A stretch of DNA of 64,000 bases, from the NCBI RefSeq assembly GCF_000717175.1, contig NZ_JNYD01000009.1, forward strand, positions 1-64,000, read 5' to 3'. Source of the DNA: Pseudonocardia autotrophica (GTDB lineage: Bacteria; Actinomycetota; Actinomycetes; Mycobacteriales; Pseudonocardiaceae). The notes under the pieces were generated by a model. That model made no database searches and was not told the DNA's origin. It saw only the letters and a program-made list of their open reading frames with translations. The position numbers and the translations under genes were made by a program. Shown piece by piece: positions 24,520-32,968 of this stretch; within the stretch, counting starts at the first letter, position 1, and the number at the start of each line of letters is the position of its first letter.

Positions 24520-25355
24520 TCCGGGCCTCGATACGGAGCCCGGGCGCGGTACGGGGGCTTCTGCCGCTGGTCGCGGGGCTCGCGTGCTGGCAGCTCGTCG
24601 CCCCGTCCGAGTCGCGGACGTTCCCGCCGCCGAGCCGTTGGGCGGAGTCGCTCGCAGAGCTCAGCCTCGGTGGGCGGCTGGCCGGCGCCGTCGCGGGCAC
24701 CCTCACCACCTTCGTGCTCGCGCTCGCGGCGGCCACGGTGATCGGCTCCGTGCTCGGCGCAGCCGTCGGATTCTCCCGCCGCGTCGACCGAGCCGTGTCG
24801 CCCGCCCTGAATCTCCTCGCCGCGATCCCCGGCGCCGCCATCGTCCCGCTCGCCATCCTCGCGCTCGGCACGACCCGGGCGACCGCTGTGGCCGTCGTCG
24901 CGCTCGCCGTGGTCTGGCCGGTTCTGCACACCAGCGCCGCCGCGGCGAGAGCCGTTCCCCGCGTGCGGCTCGACGCCGCACGGACGCTCGGTCTGAGCCG
25001 GGAGCGGCGCTGGCGCACCGTGCTGCTGCCCTCCGTCGCACCCGGGGTGCTGCTCGGCGTTCGGGTCGCGGCGTCCATGACCCTGATCGTCACGCTGCTG
25101 GTCGACATCCTGGGCACGGGCGACGGCATCGGGCGGCTGCTGGTCGAACGGCAACAGCGCTTCGACACCGCCGGCGCCTGGGGGCTCCTGTTCGCGATCG
25201 GTGTGCTCGGCTACCTGGTCAACTTCGCTCTGGCCCGGGCCGAGCAGCTACTCGCGCGGCCCACCGGCCCGCAGGTATGGCGGGAGAGCCGGGCTGGTCA
25301 TCCCGCCGAGCACAGGCCGTCGCGGGGGCAGAACATCGCCCAGACACCGTTGTAG
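24516..25355 (+). CDS. ABC transporter permease (BPD inner-membrane family), second
   Basis: A 279-residue paralogue of the preceding permease with six predicted helices and the EAA-loop motif VRLDAARTLGLSRERRWRTVLLPSVAPGVLLGVRVA. The N-terminus LACWQLVAPSESRTFPPPSRWAESLAEL matches SsuC-type permeases. The last 30 residues (after LLARPTGPQVW) are a polar tail unrelated to the family, and the final 58 bp overlap the 3' end of the convergent secreted-protein gene. The overlap and tail suggest that the C-terminus was extended when the gene was placed here. Confidence 0.85.
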   Translation: MIRASIRSPGAVRGLLPLVAGLACWQLVAPSESRTFPPPSRWAESLAELSLGGRLAGAVAGTLTTFVLALAAATVIGSVLGAAVGFSRRVDRAVSPALNLLAAIPGAAIVPLAILALGTTRATAVAVVALAVVWPVLHTSAAAARAVPRVRLDAARTLGLSRERRWRTVLLPSVAPGVLLGVRVAASMTLIVTLLVDILGTGDGIGRLLVERQQRFDTAGAWGLLFAIGVLGYLVNFALARAEQLLARPTGPQVWRESRAGHPAEHRPSRGQNIAQTPL

Positions 25356-25735
25356 CCGCTGGCGACCGTTCTCGTGCACGGGCTCGCCATCCCGCCACCA
25401 CAGTCGAGGTAGTTGAGTTCCGAACCTGCATCCGGTGTCGCGGTGAGGGTCACGGCCGTCCCGACCGGGAAGTCGGCGTGGCACGTCCCGCTGATGCTCT
25501 GGTCCTCGCCGGCGGCGTGCTCGTACGGATACCCCACCGGCGTGGCGAGGTGACAGTTAATTCCTGCTGGTCTGCTGGTCACCGTCCCGCTGCCCCACCC
25601 GTCGATCCAGACCGACACCGTGCTCGACGCGCTCGTCTGCGCCACAGCACTGGTGGTCGGCAACAGCAGGACGGCACCACCCAGCACCATGACCGCGGCC
25701 AGGCGCCCCAGCCCTCGGCGGAAACGATCGTTCAT
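25298..25735 (-). CDS. Small secreted cysteine-containing protein
   Basis: A 145-residue protein with a classical Sec signal peptide (MNDRFRRGLGRL, hydrophobic VMVLGGAVLLLPTTSAVA, cleavage after AVAQ, about residue 33). The mature part of about 112 residues has six cysteines (INCH, GTCH, LDCG, SPCT, MFCP, LCSAG), consistent with three disulfides, and a beta-rich look. No family is recognised; similar sizes occur among secreted enzyme inhibitors and adhesion domains. An AAAGGAG site precedes ATG 25735. It converges on and overlaps the permease gene. Confidence 0.75.
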   Translation of the reverse strand: MNDRFRRGLGRLAAVMVLGGAVLLLPTTSAVAQTSASSTVSVWIDGWGSGTVTSRPAGINCHLATPVGYPYEHAAGEDQSISGTCHADFPVGTAVTLTATPDAGSELNYLDCGGGMASPCTRTVASGYNGVWAMFCPRDGLCSAG

Positions 25736-25844
25736 CCTCGGCTCCTTTCTCGCCCGCACGCGGACCGGCGCGGCCCTGGCCGCCGTCGGCGCGTACATGC
25801 GCCGATCGTGCGGCCGGGTGGAGCGCAGCGAGAGCCGGGCGGCA

Positions 25845-25866
25845 CCGAAGGATCGTCCGAAGTGTT
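25845..25866 (+). repeat. Right copy of 22-bp direct repeat flanking the LAL/ABC block
   Basis: CCGAAGGATCG-t-CCGAAGTGTT, 21 of 22 identical to 18998-19019. It lies between the secreted-protein gene and the end of ppc. Confidence 0.7.
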
Positions 25867-25895
25867 TGAGCGCCCGGACGCCGTGCGCCTCGGGG

Positions 25896-28745
25896 TCAGC
25901 CGGTGTTCTTCATCCCCGCCGCGATGCCGTTGATGGTGAGCAGGAGGGCGCGCTCGAGGTCGGCGTCGTCTCCACCGTCGGCACCGCCCCGGCGGCGGCG
26001 CTGGTCGAGCAGCTCGACCTGCAGGTGGTGCAGGGGCTCGAGGTAGCCGTTGCGGACCGCGAGGGTGTTGCGCAGCACCGGGTGCCGGTCGAGGAGCACC
26101 GGGTCGCCGGTCAGCGCCAGCACCTCGCGCAGCGTGCGCCCGTGCTCGGCGCGGATCAGCTCGAACAGCCCCTGCTGACCGGGCTCGACCAGCGTCGAGA
26201 CGTAGTAGGAGGCGATCCGCAGGTCCGTCTTGGCCAGCGTCATCTCGACGTTGCCGAGCAGGTTGGCGAAGAAGGCCCACTCGCGCATCTCGTCGAGGAC
26301 CTCGCCGTAGCCCGCGTCGCGTGCCGCCTTCAGCCCGCTGCCCAGCCCGTACCAGCCGGGGACGACCATCCGGGTCTGCGTCCAGCCGAAGACCCACGGG
26401 ATCGCCCGCAGGTCGTCGAGCGACGGGGTGCCCTTGCCCGGGCGCTTCGACGGCCGGGAGCCCACGTTGAGCCGGCCCAGCTCGTCGACCGGGGTGGCCG
26501 CGGTGAAGAACTCCGGCAGCGCCGGGTCGCCGACCAGCTCGCGGTAGGCCTTCTTGCCCGCCTCGGACACGCAGGTCATGACCTCGTCCCAGCGGGCCAG
26601 GGTCTCGTCCGGCCAGCGGGAGGCCTTGTGCAGCACGCTCGCGTCGAGCATCGAGGCGAGCAGGATCTCCAGGTTGTCGTGTGCCAGCGTGGGCAGCGAG
26701 TACTTGTCGGAGATGACCTCGCCCTGCTCGGTGAGCTTCATCGCCGCGTCGACCGAGCCGTAGGGCGCCGACGCGATCGCCTCGCCCGCCGGCCCGCCGC
26801 CGCGGCCCACCGAACCGCCGCGGCCGTGGAAGAGCCGCAGGTTCACGCCGTGCTTCGCCCCGACGTCCCGCAGCTGCCGCTGGGCCCGGTGGATCTCCCA
26901 CTGCGAGCTGGTGATCCCGGCGCCCTTGTTGGAGTCCGAGTACCCCAGCATGATCTCCTGCAGGTCGCCGCGGTTGCGCACCTGCTGCCGGTAGCCCGGG
27001 TCGGACAGCAGCCCCTCGAGCAGCGGGCCCGCCTGGGACAGCTCCTCGACGGTCTCGAACAGCGGCACCAGGTCGACGGACGAGCGCGGGTCGGTCCGCA
27101 GCTCCACCATGTACGACTCGCGGGCGAGGACGGCGACGGCGAGCAGGTCGTCGACGTCCTGGGCCATCGACACGATGTAGGTCCGGGCGACCTCCGGCCC
27201 GAACTCGTGCTGGACCTCGTGCAGCATGTCGAAGGTCGCGATCACCTGGGCCGCCGCCTCGGGCACCCCGTAGTGCCGGCGGATCAGCGGGCGGTGCCCC
27301 TGCAGCTCCGTCGACAGCAGCGCGCGGCGCTCCTCGCGGGTCAGCTCGGCGTACGGCCTGTCCAGCTCGCCGAGCTCGTCGTAGATCGCGCCGAGGGCGT
27401 CGTGGTGCTTCTGGCTGTGCTCGCGGATGTCCAGCTCGGCCAGGTGCAGGCCCAGCGCCCGGGCCGCGCGCAGCGCACGGGCGAGCGTGCCGTCGGCGAT
27501 CCGGGCGCCGAGGTGCCCGCGCAGCGAGCGGTCCAGCACGCCCAGGTCGGCCACGTAGTCGGCGACGCCCAGGTAGTCCCGCCCCGCGACGTGCGGGCCC
27601 CGGTTCGCGATCCGGCTGCGGGTGTTCTCCAGCCGCGCCTGGAGGTAGCTCAGGTGGAGCCGGTAGGGCTCGTGGGCGTTGAGCCGGATGAACCGGTCGT
27701 GCACCTCGGGCAGCGCGCGCCGGTCGCGGGCCAGCGCGCCGCGCAGCTCCTCGGACACGCCCATCACCCGGGTGGAGATCGACAGCTCCTGGATGAGCTG
27801 CTCCACCAGGCCGCCGTGGATCTTCAGCGCGCGGTCCGTGTACAGCTCCAGGACCTCGCGGGTGACCTCGGGCGTGACGTTCGGGTTGCCGTCCCGGTCG
27901 CCGCCGACCCAGCAGCCCAGGCTCAACGGCCGGGAGTCCGGCGGGACCTCGAAGCCGTGCGCGCGCACCTCGGCCTCGAACTCCCCGACCAGGTCGGGGA
28001 CGGTGCGGGTGCCGAGCTGCTCCATGAACCAGGCGACGCCGCGGGCCTCGTCGGTCACCGTGGGTTTGCCGGGCCGGATCTCGTCGGTCTGCCAGAGGAG
28101 GTCGACGAGGGCGCCCAGCTCGTCGTCCGACGCGCCGTGGTCGAGCCCTTCGGCCACCCGCCGGAGGATCGCGAGGACGGACTGCCGGGACGACTCGGTG
28201 GGGTGCGCGGTGAACACGGGCCGCAGCTGGGCGCGGGCCAGTACCTCCTGCACCGCGCCGCGGTCGGCCTCGGCGGCCAGCCGCTCCATCACGGTGTGCA
28301 GCGGGCGGCGGTCGGCGGGGCGCAGGCTGCGCAGCTCGCGCGAGCGGTGCAGCTGCTCGGCGACGTTGGCCAGCTGGAAGTACTGGGAGAAGGCCCGGGC
28401 CAGGACGACGGCGGTGCCGGTGTCGAGGCCGGACAGCCGGCGGGTGACGGCGTCCGGGTCGCCGCTCTCGCCGGCCGCCTCCCGGGCGAGCTTGCGGACC
28501 TCCTCCACCAGCTCCAGCACCTCGTCGCCGGCCTGCAGCGCAACGGTCTGCCCGAGCATCGTCGAGAGCCTGCGGATGTCGGCGCGCAGGGCGCTGTGCT
28601 CGGTCTCGGAGACGACGCCGGAGTGCGCGGCGAGGGAGTCCGGGGCGAGGAGTTCGGTGCGGTGGGCGCTCGCGGTCACCGTGGTGGGGCTCCGTTCACG
28701 GGAGGGGCCGCTCGCGGCGTCGGGAACGGCGGGACTACCGGCCAT
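25896..28745 (-). CDS. ppc: Phosphoenolpyruvate carboxylase
   Basis: Cytosolic anaplerotic enzyme that carboxylates PEP to oxaloacetate. The length, 949 residues, is in the normal range. Catalytic signatures are intact: VFTAHPTES (catalytic His), GGDRDGNPNVT, MLGYSDSNKGAG, FHGRGGSVGRGGGP (mobile loop) and the C-terminal KNTG. The first 45 residues are Ser/Pro/Thr-rich and not conserved, so translation may begin lower (for example at the GTG codons near ALRADIRRL). It lies downstream of ptsH on the same strand, but a strong hairpin separates them. Confidence 0.95.
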   Translation of the reverse strand: MAGSPAVPDAASGPSRERSPTTVTASAHRTELLAPDSLAAHSGVVSETEHSALRADIRRLSTMLGQTVALQAGDEVLELVEEVRKLAREAAGESGDPDAVTRRLSGLDTGTAVVLARAFSQYFQLANVAEQLHRSRELRSLRPADRRPLHTVMERLAAEADRGAVQEVLARAQLRPVFTAHPTESSRQSVLAILRRVAEGLDHGASDDELGALVDLLWQTDEIRPGKPTVTDEARGVAWFMEQLGTRTVPDLVGEFEAEVRAHGFEVPPDSRPLSLGCWVGGDRDGNPNVTPEVTREVLELYTDRALKIHGGLVEQLIQELSISTRVMGVSEELRGALARDRRALPEVHDRFIRLNAHEPYRLHLSYLQARLENTRSRIANRGPHVAGRDYLGVADYVADLGVLDRSLRGHLGARIADGTLARALRAARALGLHLAELDIREHSQKHHDALGAIYDELGELDRPYAELTREERRALLSTELQGHRPLIRRHYGVPEAAAQVIATFDMLHEVQHEFGPEVARTYIVSMAQDVDDLLAVAVLARESYMVELRTDPRSSVDLVPLFETVEELSQAGPLLEGLLSDPGYRQQVRNRGDLQEIMLGYSDSNKGAGITSSQWEIHRAQRQLRDVGAKHGVNLRLFHGRGGSVGRGGGPAGEAIASAPYGSVDAAMKLTEQGEVISDKYSLPTLAHDNLEILLASMLDASVLHKASRWPDETLARWDEVMTCVSEAGKKAYRELVGDPALPEFFTAATPVDELGRLNVGSRPSKRPGKGTPSLDDLRAIPWVFGWTQTRMVVPGWYGLGSGLKAARDAGYGEVLDEMREWAFFANLLGNVEMTLAKTDLRIASYYVSTLVEPGQQGLFELIRAEHGRTLREVLALTGDPVLLDRHPVLRNTLAVRNGYLEPLHHLQVELLDQRRRRGGADGGDDADLERALLLTINGIAAGMKNTG

Positions 28746-28839
28746 CGTCGCGCCTGCGCCGGGGCGGGGCCATCGCTGGCGGGAGGCCGTAACCCGCCGT
28801 TGACATGTGGTCCCGCGCCGGACCCCGGAGAACGCCGAA

Positions 28840-28868
28840 CGGGCGGCCCCCCTTGTGGGGACCGCCCG
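28840..28868. terminator. GC-rich hairpin after ptsH
   Basis: CGGGCGG (28840-28846) pairs with CCGCCCG (28862-28868), with further C-run/G-run pairing inside and a TTGT loop. It lies 20 nt after the ptsH stop on the minus strand and upstream of ppc, so it should end the PTS transcript. Confidence 0.7.
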
Positions 28869-28888
28869 CCCGGGTCGGGGCGCGGACG

Positions 28889-29167
28889 TCAGCTGGGGAC
28901 CGCGTCCAGGTCCGTGGCGAGCAGTTCGGCCAGCGCGTCGAGCGAGGTCTCGCCGTTCGCGTCGTCCGAGCTGGTGAGGACGACCTCCTCACCGGAGTTC
29001 ACGCCGAGCCCCAGCACCGAGAGGATGCTGCGGGCGTCGACCGGGCCGCGGTCGCCCGCGGCGATGGTGACCTTCGCGGGCTGCTGCCCGGCGGCCTTGC
29101 AGAACAGGTTGGCGGGGCGGGCGTGCAGCCCCACGGACGATCCGACCTTGACGCGGCGCTCGGCCAT
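28889..29167 (-). CDS. ptsH: Phosphocarrier protein HPr
   Basis: A 92-residue HPr. The phosphorylated His is in VGLHARPA (His15 region), and the second conserved region ARSILSVLGLGV contains the Ser46-equivalent. HPr takes phosphate from enzyme I (ptsI, 4 kb away and divergent) and passes it to EIIA. It is the last gene of the fructose PTS cluster, 19 nt after fruA. Confidence 0.95.
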   Translation of the reverse strand: MAERRVKVGSSVGLHARPANLFCKAAGQQPAKVTIAAGDRGPVDARSILSVLGLGVNSGEEVVLTSSDDANGETSLDALAELLATDLDAVPS

Positions 29168-29186
29168 GACGATCTCTCCTACGGAA

Positions 29187-30653
29187 TCAGGCGTGGGCGG
29201 CGGCGCGGGGCGCCGACGTGGACTCGGTGGTGGCGGCGGCCTTCTTCTTCTGGCCCACCGACTTGAGGACGATCACGATCGCGGCGGAGACGAGCGTCCC
29301 GGCGACGATCGCGACGAGGTAGCCGAACGGGTTGCCGATCAGCGGGACCACGAAGATGCCGCCGTGCGGGGCCCGCAGGGTCGAGCCGAAGGCCATCGAC
29401 AGGGCACCGGTGACCGCGGACCCGGCCATGAGCGACGGGATGACGCGCAGCGGGTCGGCGGCGGCGAACGGGATCGCACCCTCGGTGATGAAGGAGGCCC
29501 CGAGCAGCCACGCGGCCCGGCCGTTCTCGCGCTCGGCCTCGGTGAACAGCTTCTTGCGGACGGTGGTGGCCAGGGCCATGGCCAGCGGCGGGGTCATCCC
29601 CGCGGCCATCACCGAGGCCATGATCAGCAGCGCGGTCTGGGAGTTGGTGGACAGCCCGGCGACGGCGAAGGCGTAGGCGGCCTTGTTCACCGGACCGCCC
29701 ATGTCGAAGGCCATCATCAGGCCGAGCAGGGCGCCGAGCAGGATCGCGTTGCTGCCGGACAGGCCGTTGAGCCAGTTGGTGAGGCCGGTCGTGATCGCGG
29801 CGAGCGGCTGCCCGATCACCACGAACATGATCCCGCCGATGATCGCCGTGCCGACCAGCGGCAGCACCAGCACCGGCATGATCCCGGCGATCGCCTTCGG
29901 GGCCTTCCACTTCTTCATCCAGAAGATCAGGCCACCCGCGAGCAGGCCGGAGGCGAGGCCGCCGATGAAGCCGGCACCGACCTCGACGGCGACCAGGCCG
30001 CCGACGAAGCCGGGGACCAGTGCGGGCCGGTCGGCGATCGCGTAGGCGATGAAGCCGGACAGCACGGGCACGAGCAGGCCGAAGGCCAGCGAGCCGAGCT
30101 GGAACAGCAGTGCGGCCCAGCTGGTGTGCGAGGTCCAGGAGAAGCTCTCCGTGACCGAGGGGGCGTCGGTGATCTGGTAGCCGCCGAGGGCGAAGCCCAG
30201 GGCGATCAGCAGGCCGCCGGCCGCGACGAACGGGATGACGTAGGAGACGCCGGTCATCAGCCAGCCGCGGACCTTCGACCCGACACCGGGGCCGGTCTGC
30301 TTGACCGCGAGCTGCGGCTCGGCGGGTGCCGCGGTGCCCTTCGGCGCCGCCTCGGCGGCGGCCACGGCCTGCTCGATGAGGGCCGGCGCCCCGCCGATCG
30401 CCTTCTTCACCCCGGCGGTCACCGTGGGCAGGTGGGCGAAGCGGTCCTTGTCCCGGACCTCGACGTCCGCCGCGAGGATGATCGCGTCGGCACCGGCGAG
30501 CTGCTCCGGGGTGAACGGGGTGGAGCCGGCCGAGCCCTGCGTCTCGACGACGATCTCGTGCCCGGCCTCCTCCGCCGCGACCTCGAGGGCCTCGGCGGCC
30601 ATGTAGGTGTGCGCGATGCCCGTCGGGCACGCGGTGACGGCCAGCAGCTTCAC
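29187..30653 (-). CDS. fruA: Fructose-specific PTS EIIBC component
   Basis: A 488-residue protein. The EIIB domain comes first (active Cys in LLAVTACPTGIAHTYMAAEAL, about residue 9), then an Ala/Pro linker (about 105-130) and a membrane EIIC domain with about eight to ten helices (WLMTGVSYVIPFVAAGGLLIAL ... FDMGGPVNKAAYAF ... EGAIPFAAADPLRVIPS). It takes up fructose and phosphorylates it to fructose-1-phosphate, with energy from HPr and the separate EIIA. GTG 30653 overlaps the EIIA stop (GTGA). The Lys-rich tail is cytoplasmic. Confidence 0.93.
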   Translation of the reverse strand: MKLLAVTACPTGIAHTYMAAEALEVAAEEAGHEIVVETQGSAGSTPFTPEQLAGADAIILAADVEVRDKDRFAHLPTVTAGVKKAIGGAPALIEQAVAAAEAAPKGTAAPAEPQLAVKQTGPGVGSKVRGWLMTGVSYVIPFVAAGGLLIALGFALGGYQITDAPSVTESFSWTSHTSWAALLFQLGSLAFGLLVPVLSGFIAYAIADRPALVPGFVGGLVAVEVGAGFIGGLASGLLAGGLIFWMKKWKAPKAIAGIMPVLVLPLVGTAIIGGIMFVVIGQPLAAITTGLTNWLNGLSGSNAILLGALLGLMMAFDMGGPVNKAAYAFAVAGLSTNSQTALLIMASVMAAGMTPPLAMALATTVRKKLFTEAERENGRAAWLLGASFITEGAIPFAAADPLRVIPSLMAGSAVTGALSMAFGSTLRAPHGGIFVVPLIGNPFGYLVAIVAGTLVSAAIVIVLKSVGQKKKAAATTESTSAPRAAAHA

Positions 30654-31108
30654 GCGCCGACCTCCTTCCGGATGTAGTCGGCGACGTGCCCGGCGTCGGT
30701 CGCGCCGAGGAGCTCGTCCTTGAACGCCTTGCGGACCAGCCGGCGGGCCAGCGCGGCCAGCACCGTCATGTGGTCGGTGTCGCCGCCCTCGGGAGCGGCG
30801 ATCATGAAGACGAGCCGGGCGGGCCCGTCCTCGGCGCCGAAGTCGACGCCCTCGGTGCTGCGGCCGAACGCGAGGCTCGGCACGGTGACGGCCGCGGACC
30901 GGCAGTGCGGGATGCCGATCCCGCCCTCGAGCCCGGTCGGCATCTGCTGCTCGCGGGCCTCGATGTCGGCGAGGAACTGCGCGAGGTCGGTCACCCGGCC
31001 CGCCTTCTGGAGCCGCTCGGCCAGCGCTCCGACCGCGGCACGGCGGTCGGTGGACGGGAGGTCGAGGTCGACGAGATCGGCGGTGATCAGGGCGGACTGC
31101 TCGGTCAT
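30650..31108 (-). CDS. PTS fructose EIIA component
   Basis: A 152-residue EIIA of the fructose/mannitol family. The phospho-accepting His lies in GIGIPHCRSAAV (about residue 68). It is encoded as a separate protein, unlike organisms with a fused EIIABC. It receives phosphate from HPr and passes it to the EIIB Cys. It is translationally coupled on both sides: start overlapping the fruK stop (ATGA) and stop overlapping the EIIBC GTG. Confidence 0.93.
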   Translation of the reverse strand: MTEQSALITADLVDLDLPSTDRRAAVGALAERLQKAGRVTDLAQFLADIEAREQQMPTGLEGGIGIPHCRSAAVTVPSLAFGRSTEGVDFGAEDGPARLVFMIAAPEGGDTDHMTVLAALARRLVRKAFKDELLGATDAGHVADYIRKEVGA

Positions 31109-32040
31109 GCGGCATCTCCGGTGAGGACGAGATCGGCGTGCGGGCGTCCGACGCGGACGTCGGCGAGCGGGAGCTCGTGGGGTCCGGGCATCTCGCTGCC
31201 CGGCAGGCGGCAGGCCGCGGCGCCGTACGCCACGGCGCGGGCGAGGGCGTCCGGCCCGGCGCCCCCGGCGGCCAGGAACCCGGCCAGGGTGGCGTCGCCG
31301 GCGCCGACCGTGCTGCGCACGGTCACGGGCGGGGTCGCGGCGTGGTACTCGCCGGACTCCTCGACCAGCACGGCGCCGCCGGCGCCCAGGCTGACGAGGA
31401 CCGCGCCGACCCCGGCGGCGCGGAGCTCACGGGCCGCGGCGAGCACGTCGCCGAGGCTGGCGAGGGGGCGGCCGACCAGCTCGGCCAGCTCCTCGTGGTT
31501 GGGCTTGACCAGGTCCGGCCGCGCCGCGACGGCGGCGGCGAGCGGGGCCCCGCTGGTGTCCACGGCGGTCCGGGTGCCGGCCCGCCGGACGAGGGTGGCG
31601 TGCAGGTCGACGGGCATGCCCTCGGGCAGCGACCCGCAGGTCACCAGCCAGTCGGCGCCGCGGGAGCGGGCCACGGCCTGCTCGGTGACCTCCTCGACCT
31701 CCTCGGGCGTGAGCACCGGGCCGCTCTCGTTGATCTTCGTCGTGGTGCCGTCCGGCTCCACGAGCGTGATGTTGGAGCGGGTGGCGCCGTGGATCGGCAC
31801 GGTGACGGCGGGGACGCCGAGAGCGTCGAGCAGGCCGTTGAGCCGCCCGCCCGGGGCGCGGCCCGAGGGCAGCACCGCGAGGGCGTCGACGCCGGCGCGG
31901 GTGAGGGCGCGGGCGACGTTGACCCCCTTGCCGCCCGGGTCCAGCCGCACGGACAGGGCGCGGTGCACCTCGCCGCGGACCAGCCCGGCCAGCTCGACGG
32001 TCCGGTCGAGGCTGGGGTTGGGGGTGACGGTGACGATCAA
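31105..32040 (-). CDS. fruK: 1-phosphofructokinase
   Basis: A PfkB-family sugar kinase of 311 residues converting fructose-1-phosphate to fructose-1,6-bisphosphate. Motifs: IVTVTPNPSLDRTVEL at the N-terminus, GGKGVNVARAL, SGPVLTPEEVE, GSLPEGMP, and the ATP/anion-hole motif STVGAGDATLAGFLAA with the catalytic Asp. The only start in frame with a GAGGAGG ribosome site (7 nt away) is TTG at 32040, so a TTG start is called. It is the first gene of the fruK-EIIA-EIIBC-ptsH operon, 47 nt after the DeoR regulator. Confidence 0.93.
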   Translation of the reverse strand: MIVTVTPNPSLDRTVELAGLVRGEVHRALSVRLDPGGKGVNVARALTRAGVDALAVLPSGRAPGGRLNGLLDALGVPAVTVPIHGATRSNITLVEPDGTTTKINESGPVLTPEEVEEVTEQAVARSRGADWLVTCGSLPEGMPVDLHATLVRRAGTRTAVDTSGAPLAAAVAARPDLVKPNHEELAELVGRPLASLGDVLAAARELRAAGVGAVLVSLGAGGAVLVEESGEYHAATPPVTVRSTVGAGDATLAGFLAAGGAGPDALARAVAYGAAACRLPGSEMPGPHELPLADVRVGRPHADLVLTGDAA

Positions 32041-32087
32041 GGCTTCACCTCCTCGTGAAGTCGGTCGTGGAGTCGGTCGTGTGCGGG

Positions 32088-32849
32088 TCAGGCCCGGACG
32101 ACGCGGGGGCCCGCCGCCTCGATGGCGGCGGTGGCGGCGTCGTCGAGCCCGGTGTCGGTCACCAGGGCGTCGACCTGGTCCAGCCGCGCGAAGCGGACGA
32201 ACTGGTCGGTCCCGTACTTGGCGGCGTCGGCCACCACGACGGCGCGGCGGGCGGCGGCGATCATGGCTCGCTTGGCGGCGGCCTCGGCCGGGTCGGGCGT
32301 GGTGAGCCCGCGCTCCGGGGAGAAGCCGTTGGTGCCGAGGAACGCGACGTCGACGGTGAGGGTGGCCAGGGTGTCGGTCATCCAGTCGTCGACCGCGGCC
32401 ATCGTGGTGCCGCGGACACGCCCGCCGAGCAGCCGCAGCACGACGTTCGGCCGGGTGGCGAGCATCGAGGCGATCGGCAGCGAGTTGGTGACGACGGTCA
32501 GCTCGCGGTCGGTCGGCAGGACTGAGGCGAGCCGGGCCGTGGTCGTGCCCGCGTCGAGCAGGACGGTCAGGCAGCCCTCGAGCTCGGCGAGGGCGGCCTT
32601 GGCGATGCGCTCCTTCTCCGGGCCGGCCACGGTGTCGCGCTGGCCGATGGCGGGCTCGAAGTCGAGGCGGTCGGCGGGGATGGCGCCGCCGTGCACCCGG
32701 CGGACGAGGCCCTGGCGCTCCAGGGTGCCGAGGTCGCGCCGGATGGTCTCCGGCGTGACCTGCAGCTCCTCGGCCACGGCACCGACGTCGACCCGCCCCG
32801 CGTCGCGGGTACGGGTGAGCAACCACTGCTGACGCTCCGCTGCGTACAT
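32088..32849 (-). CDS. DeoR-family regulator of fructose utilisation
   Basis: A 253-residue DeoR/GlpR regulator. The N-terminal winged helix-turn-helix (AAERQQWLLTRTRDAGRVDVGAVAEELQVTPETIRRDL in segments, residues 3-40) is followed by LVRRVHGGAI and the sugar-phosphate sensing domain with LLDAGTTTARLASVL and FLGTNGFSPERGL. It probably binds fructose-1-phosphate or a related ester. It is upstream of and co-directional with fruK and divergent from ptsI, so it is well placed to regulate the whole PTS. ATG 32849 has a GGGAG site. Confidence 0.9.
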   Translation of the reverse strand: MYAAERQQWLLTRTRDAGRVDVGAVAEELQVTPETIRRDLGTLERQGLVRRVHGGAIPADRLDFEPAIGQRDTVAGPEKERIAKAALAELEGCLTVLLDAGTTTARLASVLPTDRELTVVTNSLPIASMLATRPNVVLRLLGGRVRGTTMAAVDDWMTDTLATLTVDVAFLGTNGFSPERGLTTPDPAEAAAKRAMIAAARRAVVVADAAKYGTDQFVRFARLDQVDALVTDTGLDDAATAAIEAAGPRVVRA

Positions 32850-32968
32850 CTTCGTTCGCTCCCGGATCCGTGCCCGAATCTGCTTGCTTGTTTCCGAGTA
32901 TGTGGGTTTTACTGGAGTTCGTCAACGGGTCACGCCGAAGTCATCCGAACGGATCGAGGGAGTTCGCA
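32850..32968. promoter_or_regulatory. Divergent control region between DeoR regulator and ptsI
   Basis: This 119-bp gap is notably AT-richer than its surroundings around 32880-32925, with phased TTGCTTGTTT and GGGTTTTACT blocks. It must hold both promoters and the DeoR operators. I cannot define the exact sites. Confidence 0.4.

Noticed and set aside
18998..25866. Direct repeats considered as prophage or IS attachment sites
   Set aside because: No integrase, transposase or phage gene and no tRNA at either end; kept only as an unexplained direct repeat.
28799..28804. TTGACA consensus -35 on the plus strand
   Set aside because: No plus-strand gene follows, and no matching -10 is found at the right spacing.
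25620..30677. Very long open frame on the plus strand opposite ppc and the fructose PTS
   Set aside because: It is antisense to well-identified genes, is rich in Arg/Gly/Ala/Pro as expected for a shadow frame in GC-rich DNA, and has no domain.
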